The notes: generated from the sequence alone by a model not told the origin. Shown: positions 12,980 through 22,316, counted from the first letter of the stretch. The stretch: 27,766 nucleotides of DNA from UBA10183 sp041653835 (GCA_041653835.1 JBAZEP010000020.1:1-27766); one strand, 5' to 3'. Numbers and translations: made by a program.

Positions 12980-15150
12980 GCCTTCTTTTTTATGTCCTCC
13001 GGATATCCTATGCGGGTATGGTATATACCTGTCAGTATATGGGTAAATACCTCCGCGATCTTCTCGAGATCTTTGAGCGTAAGTTCGCATTCGTCCAGCT
13101 GGCCGTCTATGAATTTATTATTGATAATCTTCTTCACAAGACCCTGCAGGCTGGAAGGAGCAGGGTCTTCGAGTGTGCGGGATGCCGCCTCCACGGAATC
13201 GGCGAGGAGTACACAGGCCGCCTCTTTTGTCTGAGGCTTAGGCCCGGGATACCTGAAACCTTCCTCAAGCACCTCTTCGCCCTCTGTCTTTTCGAGCGCC
13301 CTTTTGAAAAAATAAAAAACAAGGCCTGTTCCGTGATGCTGCCTTATTATATCCACTATTTTCCTGTTCAAGCCGTACCTCTCCGCCAATTCGACCCCGT
13401 TTTTCACATGATTGGTTATTATGAGACTGCTCATTGTCGGAGAAAGCTTATCGTGCATGGACGCCCCTGTCTGGTTCTCGCTGAAATATTCCGCCTTATC
13501 GATCTTGCCTATATCATGGAAATATGAACTCACTCGCGCCAGGAGCGCGTTAGCGCCTATCGACTCACACGCGGCCTCGGCAAGATTCCCCACCACAAGG
13601 CTGTGATGGTATGTGCCCGGCGCCTTTATGACCATTTCCTTCAATATCGGGTGGTTCAGGTCCGCGATCTCCAGGAGGCTTATATCCGTAATGGTCTTGG
13701 AAACCGTTTCAAAAATCGGTAAAATCCCGGTGACTATTATAGCCGACATCAGGCCGTTCAAAAGGCCTAGGAAAGCCTCTGTTATATATATCCCGAAATC
13801 CAGCGAATTTATAAATCCGATGCCTATGGAATATGTCATATTCGCGAACCCGACAGCTAAACCGGCGGATATGAGCTGGGACCTTCTTCTCACATTCCTT
13901 ACGGCAAATATGCCTATCATGCCGCCTACTATAGACGAACCCGCTATGTCCAGCCTGCCCCCCGCGATCATGCCGATTATTATACTTAAGAAACATGTGG
14001 TCATTATCGCGAGCCTGTTGTTTAAAAGCAGCGCTATGAGCATCGATGCCGCCGATACCGGTATCAGGTTGCTGGGCCAGGGAGACATTATAATAAGTTT
14101 CGAGGCGAGTATCATGAGTACGCTTATCGAGGCAAGGAGAATAAGCTCTTTATTGCCCACTATCAGGTCCGGTTCGTAAAATTCTATGTAAAGCACCAGG
14201 AGTATCATGAATAAAACTATAAGCAGCGCGATGCCGAAGAACGCGGTTATTTTAAATGGATACGGCTCGCGCTGTTCTATGGCATCGAGCTTTGCCATAT
14301 CTTCTTTGGAGATACGTCCGCCTTTACTGAGTATAAGTTCATTTTTCCTGACCTCTATCGTCTTATACGTGGGCTTTATCTTCGCCGCCACCGCCTGTTT
14401 CCTGGAAAGCGTGTCCTCCTCCTGGTATTTTATGTTAGGCATAAGTATTTCATTCACGAAATCCGTAAGAAGGGGTTTTTCCTTTTTGTCCTTCAGGAGG
14501 CTCGAAAGCGTTGCGGATTTTTTCCTTATGTCTGAAAGCGGCCAGAATTCATCCGTGGATTTTACCTGCTCGGTATTCCCGGATCTATCCACAAGCGTTA
14601 TTATCTTTACGGCGCCTTTCTCGAGCGCGGTCAACTCGGGCACGGGTATGACGCCGGCGTCCATTATATAATCCATCACCCTGACAACCTCCGCGAAAAA
14701 TTCCCGCGGTTCCTTCAGCTCCAGGATAGCGTTCAGTATCGAGAGAGGGATATTATAAAGCCCCGCGGCCTCTTTTACCGCTGCCGGCCTCATTTCATCA
14801 TCCTCCTGCTGTTTTAAAGCCTGTATCGCGCCGGATACCGCGCTGACCTTTTTTAAGATATCTTCTTTCACGGAACTGTCTATGCTGTAAACAGGCGGCA
14901 CCGAATCCGAGGCATTTTTTCTGGCCGCTTCCGTGACCTTGTGATCTATGTCCCCTTTTATCTCGAAATCAAAAGGCGCGTATATGGATTTAAGCACAAT
15001 ATCGCCTTCCCGGAATTCGGTCTTGAAAACGCTTGTATCCCATTTCATTATAGCCATAAGCGCGAAGCAGACAGCCATGGCTATCAGGATATGCGATATC
15101 CTGTTCGGTATTCTGCCGGACTTGTGTTTTCTATTTAGAGTTTTCTTCAT
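12976..15150 (-). CDS. pgpH: 7TM-HD family phosphohydrolase (PgpH/YqfF-like)
   Basis: 724 residues. An N-terminal transmembrane helix (about 18-35) leads to a large extracytoplasmic 7TMR-HDED domain (about 45-290), then seven transmembrane segments between about 300 and 480, then a cytoplasmic HD domain. HD-domain residues are His516, the His545-Asp546 pair in SSYFHDIGKI, His581, His605-His606 and Asp651, with the family stretch FRYPGPKPQTKE at 632-643. Characterised members hydrolyse cyclic-di-AMP to pApA; no di-AMP cyclase is in this window. It follows the LysM lipoprotein gene after 43 bases, with an AGGAG site, and overlaps ybeY by four bases. phoH, which usually precedes it, is absent here. 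Confidence 0.95.
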   Translation of the reverse strand: MKKTLNRKHKSGRIPNRISHILIAMAVCFALMAIMKWDTSVFKTEFREGDIVLKSIYAPFDFEIKGDIDHKVTEAARKNASDSVPPVYSIDSSVKEDILKKVSAVSGAIQALKQQEDDEMRPAAVKEAAGLYNIPLSILNAILELKEPREFFAEVVRVMDYIMDAGVIPVPELTALEKGAVKIITLVDRSGNTEQVKSTDEFWPLSDIRKKSATLSSLLKDKKEKPLLTDFVNEILMPNIKYQEEDTLSRKQAVAAKIKPTYKTIEVRKNELILSKGGRISKEDMAKLDAIEQREPYPFKITAFFGIALLIVLFMILLVLYIEFYEPDLIVGNKELILLASISVLMILASKLIIMSPWPSNLIPVSAASMLIALLLNNRLAIMTTCFLSIIIGMIAGGRLDIAGSSIVGGMIGIFAVRNVRRRSQLISAGLAVGFANMTYSIGIGFINSLDFGIYITEAFLGLLNGLMSAIIVTGILPIFETVSKTITDISLLEIADLNHPILKEMVIKAPGTYHHSLVVGNLAEAACESIGANALLARVSSYFHDIGKIDKAEYFSENQTGASMHDKLSPTMSSLIITNHVKNGVELAERYGLNRKIVDIIRQHHGTGLVFYFFKRALEKTEGEEVLEEGFRYPGPKPQTKEAACVLLADSVEAASRTLEDPAPSSLQGLVKKIINNKFIDGQLDECELTLKDLEKIAEVFTHILTGIYHTRIGYPEDIKKKA

Positions 15151-15193
15151 AAGCCTTTATTATCTCCTGAGCGAGGCAGGGCTTTCATTTCCA

Positions 15194-15796
15194 TTATTCT
15201 GCCGGAATAATAAGCTTCTGGCCGGGCCTTATCCTGTCCGGGCTTTTGAGAACATGCCTGTTAGCGTCGTATATATTTTTCCATTTTTTTGTGGTCCCGT
15301 AAAACTTTTCGGATATTTTCTGAAGCGTGTCGCCTTTTTTAACAACATAAGACTCCTTCTGCGCCTGTCCGGCCGCGGATGAAGCGCCCAGCCCTGCGCC
15401 CGCCTCGCTATAAAATATCTGCGGCATTTTCGAAGACCCCAGCCCCTCGCTGGATCGCGGGCCCGAAACGCGCTCCTTGCCGCTTTTTGTCACATAAACC
15501 TCTTTTTCGGGGATCATACTGCCGCTTATATATCCCCTGTTACCGTATAGCTCTTTATCTTCTATTTCCTGCGTCGTCCTGTACCCCGAAGGAAGCTCCA
15601 CCTCGACATTATAGATCGTCCTTGTTTTTTTCGTCTCGGCTATCTCGCCAGCCGCGGAAGGAGTGCCAAGTATAACGCCTCTGTTGCCGTTTATCTCCTG
15701 GTCAACCCTGTCCATCTCGACAGTGTATGTCCTGATCACACAACCTGACATAAAAAACGCGGCTAATAATAAACAACAAAATATCGCTCTTTTCAT
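15194..15796 (-). CDS. LysM-domain lipoprotein
   Basis: 200 residues. The signal peptide ends in the lipobox MSGC, so Cys19 is the lipidation site. The middle contains two related units, INGNRGVILG (about 35-44) and LYGNRGYISG (about 83-92), separated by an Arg/Thr-rich segment, which suggests an internal duplication. A Ser/Gly/Ala-rich linker leads to a C-terminal LysM domain (about 147-198): YVVKKGDTLQKISEKFYG ... IYDANRHVL ... IRPGQKLIIP. LysM binds GlcNAc-containing glycan, so the protein probably anchors the outer membrane or an envelope complex to peptidoglycan. No enzyme domain is seen. Its ATG overlaps the aspS stop (ATGA), so it is translationally coupled to aspS. Confidence 0.9.
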   Translation of the reverse strand: MKRAIFCCLLLAAFFMSGCVIRTYTVEMDRVDQEINGNRGVILGTPSAAGEIAETKKTRTIYNVEVELPSGYRTTQEIEDKELYGNRGYISGSMIPEKEVYVTKSGKERVSGPRSSEGLGSSKMPQIFYSEAGAGLGASSAAGQAQKESYVVKKGDTLQKISEKFYGTTKKWKNIYDANRHVLKSPDRIRPGQKLIIPAE

Positions 15797-17208
15797 GACT
15801 CCCTCCCTGTTTTTTTTGTGTCGCCTGTATCCTGTTTTTTATCTATTGCCGCCGGCCTGATCCCGAGCTCCTTCAACTGCCTGTCATCAACCGATGACGG
15901 CGCTTCAGTCAGCGGGCAGACCGCTTTCTGTGTCTTCGGGAAAGCTATCACGTCTCTTATAGTATCCGAACCCGCCATGAGCGCTATAAGCCTGTCAAGG
16001 CCCAGCGCGATACCGCCGTGCGGAGGCGCGCCGTATTCGAACGCCTCCAATAAAAACCCGAAACGCTCCTTTGCCTCATCCATGCTCAACCCGATGCGGT
16101 TGAATATCTTTTCCTGCAGTTCTCTCTTGTGTATCCTTATACTTCCGGACGCTATCTCGACACCGTTTATAACAAGATCGTAAGCCCTCGACCTGACCCT
16201 GGCAGGTTCTTTTTCTATCAGTTCCAGGTCTTCCACGAGAGGATAAGTGAACGGGTGGTGTTCCATGTCCCATTTCTTTTCCTCTTCGTTATATTTGAAC
16301 AGCGGAAAGCTCGTGACCCACAAAAACTGGAACCCTGTCTTGTTCTCCCTGATATCGGGCTTGTCCGAATTATATTTCTCCATCGCCTCTTTGTAGGACA
16401 TACGCGGGAAAGGTATCTTAAGTTCCATGCCTATGGACTCCTTGAACACATACCTGAGGAGCTTTTCCACTATCTCGAATATCTCCTCTTCGTCCGTAAA
16501 GGAAAGTTCCATATCCAGCTGGGTAAATTCAGGCTGTCTGTCCGAGCGCAGGTCTTCATCCCTGAAACACTTGGCTATCTGGAAATACCTCTCAAGGCCC
16601 GATACCATCAATAATTGCTTGAATAATTGCGGGGATTGCGGGAGCGCGAAAAATTTTCCCTGGTTCAGCCTGGAAGGCACCAGAAAATCCCTGGCGCCTT
16701 CGGGAGTGGATTTTGTCAACACGGGTGTCTCCACTTCCACAAAATCCTTTTTATCCAGGAAATCCCTCATCGATTTTATTATCCGGTGGCGCAAGAGGAG
16801 TTTTTTCTGGACTTCGGGCCTTCTTAAATCTATGTACCTGTATTTCAGCCGCACCTCTTCCGAGATATCATTGACATTATCCAATTCGAAGGGGGGCGTC
16901 CTGGACGGATTCAGTATCTCCAATTCAGCCGCGCCGAGCTCCACTTCCCCGGTAGGGATATCCTTGTTTTCCGTTCCTTTCGGCCTTTGCTGGACCACTC
17001 CCTTTACCGCTATCACGTATTCGCTGCGAAGCTCTTCCGCTTCTTTCATCTTGAAAAATACCACCTGGGTCAGGCCGTACCTGTCCCTGATATCTATAAA
17101 AATCAATTTGCCGTGGTCGCGTCTTTTATGCACCCAGCCTGTTAATACCGCCTTCTTGCCTATTTCTTTAGCCGTCAATTCTCCGCATGTATGCGTCCGT
17201 TTCATCAT
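15793..17208 (-). CDS. aspS: Aspartyl-tRNA synthetase lacking the GAD domain
   Basis: 471 residues. An N-terminal OB-fold anticodon domain (GWVHKRRDHGKLIFIDIRDRYG) is followed by a class II catalytic core: motif 1 near 155-170 (FVEVETPVLTKSTPEGARDF), QSPQLFKQLLM at 191-201, motif 2 FRDEDLRSDRQPEFTQLD at 215-232 and motif 3 GLDRL at 403-407. These are bacterial-type signatures. Bacterial AspRS normally has about 590 residues with a GAD domain of roughly 120 residues between motifs 2 and 3; here KPDIRENK (283-290) runs directly into FLWVTSFPLF (295-304), so GAD is absent. The frame is intact across the join. A GAAAGGG site precedes the tandem ATGs. It lies nine bases after hisS. Confidence 0.95.
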   Translation of the reverse strand: MMKRTHTCGELTAKEIGKKAVLTGWVHKRRDHGKLIFIDIRDRYGLTQVVFFKMKEAEELRSEYVIAVKGVVQQRPKGTENKDIPTGEVELGAAELEILNPSRTPPFELDNVNDISEEVRLKYRYIDLRRPEVQKKLLLRHRIIKSMRDFLDKKDFVEVETPVLTKSTPEGARDFLVPSRLNQGKFFALPQSPQLFKQLLMVSGLERYFQIAKCFRDEDLRSDRQPEFTQLDMELSFTDEEEIFEIVEKLLRYVFKESIGMELKIPFPRMSYKEAMEKYNSDKPDIRENKTGFQFLWVTSFPLFKYNEEEKKWDMEHHPFTYPLVEDLELIEKEPARVRSRAYDLVINGVEIASGSIRIHKRELQEKIFNRIGLSMDEAKERFGFLLEAFEYGAPPHGGIALGLDRLIALMAGSDTIRDVIAFPKTQKAVCPLTEAPSSVDDRQLKELGIRPAAIDKKQDTGDTKKTGRES

Positions 17209-17217
17209 GCCCTTTCT

Positions 17218-18462
17218 TTATTTTAATTTTGTTATGATTTCGCTTAAAGATACTTCTTCCTGGTTCCTTTTCTCCATATCCCTGAGTGCAACCTTGCCCC
17301 GTTTAAACTCTTCTTCTCCGAGGATTACCACAAATCTCACGCCGAATTTTTCCGCCTTTCTCATCTGAGCTTTCAAACTTTTCGCGTCATAATCCATATC
17401 ACTAGAGATCCCCGCCCCGCGTAACGTCTCTGTCAATTTAAAGGCCTCTCCGCCAAGCCCTTCTCCAGCGACGGCTATAAAAACATTTACAGCCGGAGGC
17501 TTAAGGCTGGGGGCTGAAAGCTGTTTTAACACCATTGCCAGCCTCTCCATGCCGAACGCGAACCCGATAGCGGGCGTATCTTTGCCTCCAAGTTCTTTTA
17601 TCAGGTTATTATACCTGCCGCCCGCGCATATCGCGTCTTTCGCGCCAAGGTCATCCTGTGTTACCTCGAATACGGTCTTGGTGTAATAATCAAGGCCCCT
17701 TACTATTTTAGTATCCACCTCATACCGGATGCCTATGGCGTCCAGGTATTGCTTGACCTTTTCAAAATGCGCCGCACAATCCGCGCATAGCGCGTTTTCA
17801 GTTTTGATTTTTTCCGCGATAGCTTTACAGGAAGCCTCCTTGCAATCGAACACCCTTAACACATTTTTATCAAAACGCCCTTTGCAAGTCTCGCACAATT
17901 CACCGGCAAACGGCTTGAAACTTTCTTTATATTTCTCTATCACGCCTGCCTTGTCCTTGTAACAGCCCAGGCTGTTCAATTTTACATGGTATTTTTTGAT
18001 GCCCAGACGCTCAAGAAGGCCTGCCGCGAGCGCTATGACCTCAGCGTCTATAAACGGATTATCCGAACCGATAGCCTCGACGCCTATCTGATAGAACTGC
18101 CTCTGCCTTCCCTGCTGAGGCCTCTCGCTCCTGAACATCGGGCCTATGTAAAACAATTTCGAGATACCGCCGGATTGAAACAAGGAATTTTCTATATACG
18201 CGCGCGCTATAGAAGCTGTGGCCTCGGGCCTTAACGCGATATTCCTGCCGCCCCTGTCGGTAAAAACATACATCTCTTTCTGCACGATATCGGTGGCGCC
18301 GCCTATGCTCCTTATGAATAAAGGCGCTTCTTCTATTACGGGGGTCCTTATCTCATTATACCCATATATATCAAATATATCCCTGCCATTGGATTCGATA
18401 TAGCGCCATATGCCTATTTCATCGGGCAGGATGTCTTTTGTGCCGCGTAATGCTTTTATCAT
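17218..18462 (-). CDS. hisS: Histidyl-tRNA synthetase
   Basis: 414 residues. Class II features: LRGTKDILP at the N-terminus, motif 2 RSERPQQGRQRQFYQ (111-125), the histidine-specific VRGLDYYTKTVFE (254-266) and AGGRYNNL (280-287), and motif 3 GFAFGMERL (300-308), followed by the HGTP anticodon-binding domain (about 328-410). The insertion region carries eight Cys (167, 190, 193, 207, 212, 226, 229, 279), including two CxxC pairs; the pattern ELCxxC...LRVFDCK...CADC is shared by many bacterial HisRS and may bind zinc. The ATG lacks a clear ribosome binding site and lies 18 bases after the HU stop, so translation may depend on HU. hisS-aspS adjacency is common in bacteria. Confidence 0.97.
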   Translation of the reverse strand: MIKALRGTKDILPDEIGIWRYIESNGRDIFDIYGYNEIRTPVIEEAPLFIRSIGGATDIVQKEMYVFTDRGGRNIALRPEATASIARAYIENSLFQSGGISKLFYIGPMFRSERPQQGRQRQFYQIGVEAIGSDNPFIDAEVIALAAGLLERLGIKKYHVKLNSLGCYKDKAGVIEKYKESFKPFAGELCETCKGRFDKNVLRVFDCKEASCKAIAEKIKTENALCADCAAHFEKVKQYLDAIGIRYEVDTKIVRGLDYYTKTVFEVTQDDLGAKDAICAGGRYNNLIKELGGKDTPAIGFAFGMERLAMVLKQLSAPSLKPPAVNVFIAVAGEGLGGEAFKLTETLRGAGISSDMDYDAKSLKAQMRKAEKFGVRFVVILGEEEFKRGKVALRDMEKRNQEEVSLSEIITKLK

Positions 18463-18480
18463 ATTAGTGGTTAGTGATGC

Positions 18481-18765
18481 TTATTTTACCTTTGCCTTCA
18501 TAATTAGGCCGGGTTTAAATATGGCTACCTTTTTGGGCTGGACAGGTACCTGGGCGCCTGTCCTGGGATTGCGGCCCATGCGTCCTTTCCTGGACTTTAT
18601 TTTAAATACCCCGAAATTCCTGAGCTCTATTTTCTCGCCTCGCGCCAGCGCGTCTATTATAATATCAAACGTCATCTGCACGACTTTTTTAACGTCTATC
18701 TGCTTGATATCCGTGCTCTCCGAGATCTTCATTACAATATCTTTTTTGGTCATACTATTAGCCAT
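18481..18765 (-). CDS. hup: HU/IHF-family DNA-binding protein
   Basis: 94 residues. The fold signature is complete: MTKKDIVMKISESTDIKQIDVKKVVQ forms the helical dimerisation part, and IELRNFGVFKIKSRKGRMGRNPRTGAQVPVQPKKVAIFKPG is the beta arm with the DNA-intercalating RNPRTG loop. It bends and compacts DNA. AAGGAGG lies seven bases before the ATG at 18765; an internal ATG five codons later (MTKKD) is the alternative start. It has its own strong promoter and heads the long downstream run beginning with hisS. Confidence 0.96.
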   Translation of the reverse strand: MANSMTKKDIVMKISESTDIKQIDVKKVVQMTFDIIIDALARGEKIELRNFGVFKIKSRKGRMGRNPRTGAQVPVQPKKVAIFKPGLIMKAKVK

Positions 18766-18811
18766 AACTAACCTCCTTGGTTTTTTTATATCTATCGTAA
18801 ATACAATGGGT

Positions 18812-18840
18812 AGTGTAACAGGTTATGCCTATATTGTCAA
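18812..18840 (-). promoter_or_regulatory. sigma70 promoter of hup and the downstream operon
   Basis: TTGACA (18840-18835) lies directly against the dnaE stop codon and is followed after 17 bases by TACACT (18817-18812, 4 of 6 consensus). Predicted transcription start is near 18805, giving a leader of about 40 bases with a strong ribosome binding site. Confidence 0.75.
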
Positions 18841-21800
18841 TTACTTTTCGAATTTGATGTGGTCTTTGCCGATAAGATTTTCAAGCTCACCGGCAAATTC
18901 ATTGGTGGGGCTCACAAAAAGCTTTCTGTCCACGAGCTGGCGGAAAGAACCGTTGGTCTTTGTCGCGATATTGAGATAGACCGGCGTATCGCCCTGGTGC
19001 CTGCTGAAAACGCCTCTTAAGCTGTTGAAAAAATCCTCATCCATGCCCTGGGACAAAAGGTCGATAGAGACAGACTGCGTAAACTTTTTCCTCGCCTCGG
19101 TTATGGGGATTATCTCCTCCACTATTATCTTGGGCCTTTCTTCTTTGAGGCTAAGCCTGCCATTTATGAATATAGCGGCGTTAGGCAATATGTACTTGGA
19201 AACATTCTTGTAAGAATTCGGAAAAACAAGCGCCTCCACATTACCTTCCATGTCTTCCACGATCATGATCGCCATTCTTTCCCCCGAACGTTTGGTCACG
19301 GTATTTTTTATCTTATTTATTATGCCTCCGAACCATACCTTCTGCCCGTCTTCCAGCCCCTTCAACCCCGCGCTTCCGGATGTCGAATATTCTTTCAGTA
19401 TTTTTTCATATTTGGCGAGGGGGTGGCCTGTGATATAAAAACCTATCATGTCTTTTTCGAAATTCAACAACTGGCTTTCGGGCCATTCTTTGACATCCGG
19501 TGCCTGACGCTGCCTGCCCGCCTCTTTGAAAAGCGTCATCTGTCCCGCCGCGGACTCTTTGTGGGCCGCGCCGGCCGCGTCCATCGCGTCACCCAGCATG
19601 GTCATCAGCTGGGCCCTTTTCAAGCCAATGCTGTCGAACGCCCCGCATTTTATCAGGCTCTCCAGGACTTTCTTATTGGCGAGCCTTGAATCAGTCCTTT
19701 CGCAAAACTCATACAAATCGCCGAAGCGCCCATGCCCTTTCCTCGCCTCTATTATAGACTCTATGGCTCCTTCGCCCACGTTCTTGACCGCGCTCAACCC
19801 GAACCTTATCTCGTTTTTATTTATCATCGTGAAATTGGCGTAACTCTCGTTGACATCCGGAGGAAGGATTTTTATGCCCATACGCTCCGCCTCATCTATA
19901 TATTCCACTATCTTGTCCGTGTTATCTTTTTCGCTTGTCAGAAGCGCTGTCATGAATTCAACGGGATAGTTTGCTTTGAGGTACGCGGTCCTGTAAGATA
20001 TCATGGCGTATGCCGCGGAATGGCTCTTGTTAAAACCGTATCCCGCGAAATGTTCTATCAGGGTGAATATCTTTTCCGCGATCCTCTTGTCTATCCTGTT
20101 CTTTACCGCCCCGTCGATGAACGCCTTCCTCTGCTGTTCCATTATCTCCGGGGTCTTCTTGCCTATCGCCCGCCTTAAAAGATCGGCCTGGGCCAGCGAA
20201 AATCCCGCGAGGCGCGAGACTATCATCATTACCTGTTCCTGGTACACGATAATGCCGTACGTCTCCCTGAGACTTTCCTCAAGCAGGGGATGGTCGTATT
20301 TCACTTCTATTTTGCCGTGTTTGCGCTTCATGTAATCGTCTAACATACCGCTGCCTATAGGGCCCGGCCTGTACAACGCCAGGAGCGCGATAATATCCTC
20401 GAATTTCTCCGCCTTCAATTTCCTCAACAGGTCCCTCATGCCCGAACTTTCCAGCTGGAACACGCCCGTGGATTCCGCGTTATTCAAAAGTTTGTAGGTC
20501 TTAAGGTCGTCCATCGGTATATCCTCGGACTTCAGGCTTATGCCGTTCACCCTGTTTATTATCTTGATCGCTTCCTGGATAACGGTCAATGTCCTGAGCC
20601 CCAGGAAATCCATTTTAAGCAGTCCTATCTTTTCAAGGGAGCCCATGGCATAACCTGTGGATATCTGGCCGTCGCTTGTCTTAAAAAGAGGGGCGTGGTT
20701 TGTCAGGACATCTTCGCTTATGACAACGCCTGCCGCGTGAGTGGACGCGTGGCGCGTCAGGCCTTCGAGTTTTTTGGAGATGTCGATGAGGTTTTTTATC
20801 TTGGGGTCTTCTTTGTAAAGTTTCGCCAGTTCAGGTTCCTGCTCAAGCGCGAGTTCTAGCGTCATATCCACGTCCACCGGCACGAGCTTGGCTATTTTAT
20901 CCACGTCCGCGTAAGGCAGGTTCATGACCCTGCCCACGTCCCTTATGACCGCCCTCGCGGCCATGGTCCCGAAAGTTATTATCTGGGCGACATTATCTTT
21001 GCCGTATTTCTGGATCACATACTCTATTACCTCCGGCCGGCGCTCGTAGCAGAAATCTATGTCTATATCAGGCATGCTGACACGCTCGGAATTCAAAAAC
21101 CTTTCGAACAGAAGATTATATTTCAGGGGGTCTATGTCGGTAATTCCCAGGAGATAGCTGACTATACTGCCCGCGGCCGAGCCTCTCCCCGGGCCCACCG
21201 CTATGCCTTTCGATTTCGCGTAATTGACGAAATCCCATACTATCAGGAAATAACTCGTGTAACCGGATTTATTGATGACCTTTAATTCATAATCCATCCT
21301 CTGTTTTATGGCGTCGGAGGATTTTGTGTCGCCCCCGGGTTTATATCTTCTCTCGAGATTCTGTCCACATAAATCCTTGAGATATTTATCGCGCGTCATG
21401 CCTTCGGGAACAGCGTAATGAGGCAGGTATGTTTTTTTGAAATCCAGCTCGAGGTTGCATTTCTCGGCTATCTTTATGGTGTTGGATATAGCGTCGGGTA
21501 TTTCACTGAAGAGGGCCTTCATTTCCTCGCCGGACTTGAAATAGAACTGATCGGTCTGGAGCCTCATGCGGTTCGGGTCATCGAGCGTTGTCTGGGTCTG
21601 TATGCATAAAAGCGCCTCATGGGCCTTGGCGCTGTCCCTGGTAAGATAATGCACGTCGTTCGTGGCGACAAGGCCTATTCCCATTTCTCTGGCCAGCTTC
21701 ACGAGCCCTTTATCGACATCCCTCTGCTCGGGAATGGAATTATCCTGTAATTCAAAATAAAAATTCTCCTTGCCGAGTATATCGCGGTATTCCTCCGCCA

Positions 21801-22281
21801 GCCGCCTTGCCCTATCTTCTTTATTGTTCGTTATCGAGCGGGGGATCTCGCCTTTCAGACAGCTCGACAACGCTATCAGTCCTTTTGAATATTCGGCGAG
21901 TATTTCCCTGTCGATCCTGGGCTTATAATAAAACCCTTCCAGGTAGCCGATAGAAACCAGCTTCATTAAATTTTTATATCCCGTCTCGTCTTTTACAAGC
22001 AGTATGAGGTGGTTGGCGGTCTCTTCCCCCTGAGAAAAGGTCTTGTCAAGCCTGCCTTTTGGGGCGATGTAAACCTCGGAGCCTATTATGGGTTTTATCC
22101 CGTTCTTCAGGCAGGATTGGTAAAACTCTATGGCGCCGAACATGTTGCCGTGGTCTGTTATGGCGCAGGCGGGCATCTTCATGCGTTTCGCAAGGTCAGT
22201 AAGGCCGTTTATGAGGCATGCGCCGTCGAGAAGGCTGTATTGCGTGTGGACGTGTAAATGGACGAAATCGGAATGGATCAT
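18841..22281 (-). CDS. dnaE: DNA polymerase III, alpha subunit
   Basis: 1146 residues, the normal DnaE length. The N-terminal PHP domain starts at residue 8 (HLHVHTQYSLLDG), which fixes the start at the ATG at 22281. The polymerase core has GPGRGSAAGSIVSYLLGITDIDP at 363-385 and the catalytic triad region MPDIDIDF (403-410, Asp405/407/409), fingers and HhH with GYGFNKSHSAAYA, then a C-terminal OB-fold (KVWFGGIINKIKNTVTKRSGERMAIMIVED). It is the replicative polymerase subunit. There is no clear ribosome binding site; a 28-bp perfect palindrome ends seven bases upstream of the ATG. It follows guaB3 with a 42-base gap and is probably read from the guaB3 promoter. Confidence 0.97.
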   Translation of the reverse strand: MIHSDFVHLHVHTQYSLLDGACLINGLTDLAKRMKMPACAITDHGNMFGAIEFYQSCLKNGIKPIIGSEVYIAPKGRLDKTFSQGEETANHLILLVKDETGYKNLMKLVSIGYLEGFYYKPRIDREILAEYSKGLIALSSCLKGEIPRSITNNKEDRARRLAEEYRDILGKENFYFELQDNSIPEQRDVDKGLVKLAREMGIGLVATNDVHYLTRDSAKAHEALLCIQTQTTLDDPNRMRLQTDQFYFKSGEEMKALFSEIPDAISNTIKIAEKCNLELDFKKTYLPHYAVPEGMTRDKYLKDLCGQNLERRYKPGGDTKSSDAIKQRMDYELKVINKSGYTSYFLIVWDFVNYAKSKGIAVGPGRGSAAGSIVSYLLGITDIDPLKYNLLFERFLNSERVSMPDIDIDFCYERRPEVIEYVIQKYGKDNVAQIITFGTMAARAVIRDVGRVMNLPYADVDKIAKLVPVDVDMTLELALEQEPELAKLYKEDPKIKNLIDISKKLEGLTRHASTHAAGVVISEDVLTNHAPLFKTSDGQISTGYAMGSLEKIGLLKMDFLGLRTLTVIQEAIKIINRVNGISLKSEDIPMDDLKTYKLLNNAESTGVFQLESSGMRDLLRKLKAEKFEDIIALLALYRPGPIGSGMLDDYMKRKHGKIEVKYDHPLLEESLRETYGIIVYQEQVMMIVSRLAGFSLAQADLLRRAIGKKTPEIMEQQRKAFIDGAVKNRIDKRIAEKIFTLIEHFAGYGFNKSHSAAYAMISYRTAYLKANYPVEFMTALLTSEKDNTDKIVEYIDEAERMGIKILPPDVNESYANFTMINKNEIRFGLSAVKNVGEGAIESIIEARKGHGRFGDLYEFCERTDSRLANKKVLESLIKCGAFDSIGLKRAQLMTMLGDAMDAAGAAHKESAAGQMTLFKEAGRQRQAPDVKEWPESQLLNFEKDMIGFYITGHPLAKYEKILKEYSTSGSAGLKGLEDGQKVWFGGIINKIKNTVTKRSGERMAIMIVEDMEGNVEALVFPNSYKNVSKYILPNAAIFINGRLSLKEERPKIIVEEIIPITEARKKFTQSVSIDLLSQGMDEDFFNSLRGVFSRHQGDTPVYLNIATKTNGSFRQLVDRKLFVSPTNEFAGELENLIGKDHIKFEK

Positions 22282-22288
22282 ATTTCTT

Positions 22289-22316
22289 GTAGGGGACGGT
22301 CGCGACCGTCCCCTAC
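22289..22316. repeat. Perfect 28-bp palindrome upstream of dnaE
   Basis: The half-site GTAGGGGACGGTCG (22289-22302) is followed immediately by its exact reverse complement (22303-22316). It lies between the guaB3 stop and the dnaE ATG. Similar GGGGACGGTC palindromes are known to me as dispersed intergenic repeats, but no second copy is in this window. It has no T-run. Confidence 0.85.

Noticed and set aside
12980..13090. N-terminal extension of YbeY by 37 residues
   Set aside because: It overlaps the pgpH C-terminus in another frame; the ATGA overlap start at 12979 fits the family length.
16427..17368. 313-codon open frame on the plus strand
   Set aside because: It lies opposite aspS and the end of hisS and its Ser/Leu/Phe-rich translation resembles no family; it is a shadow frame.
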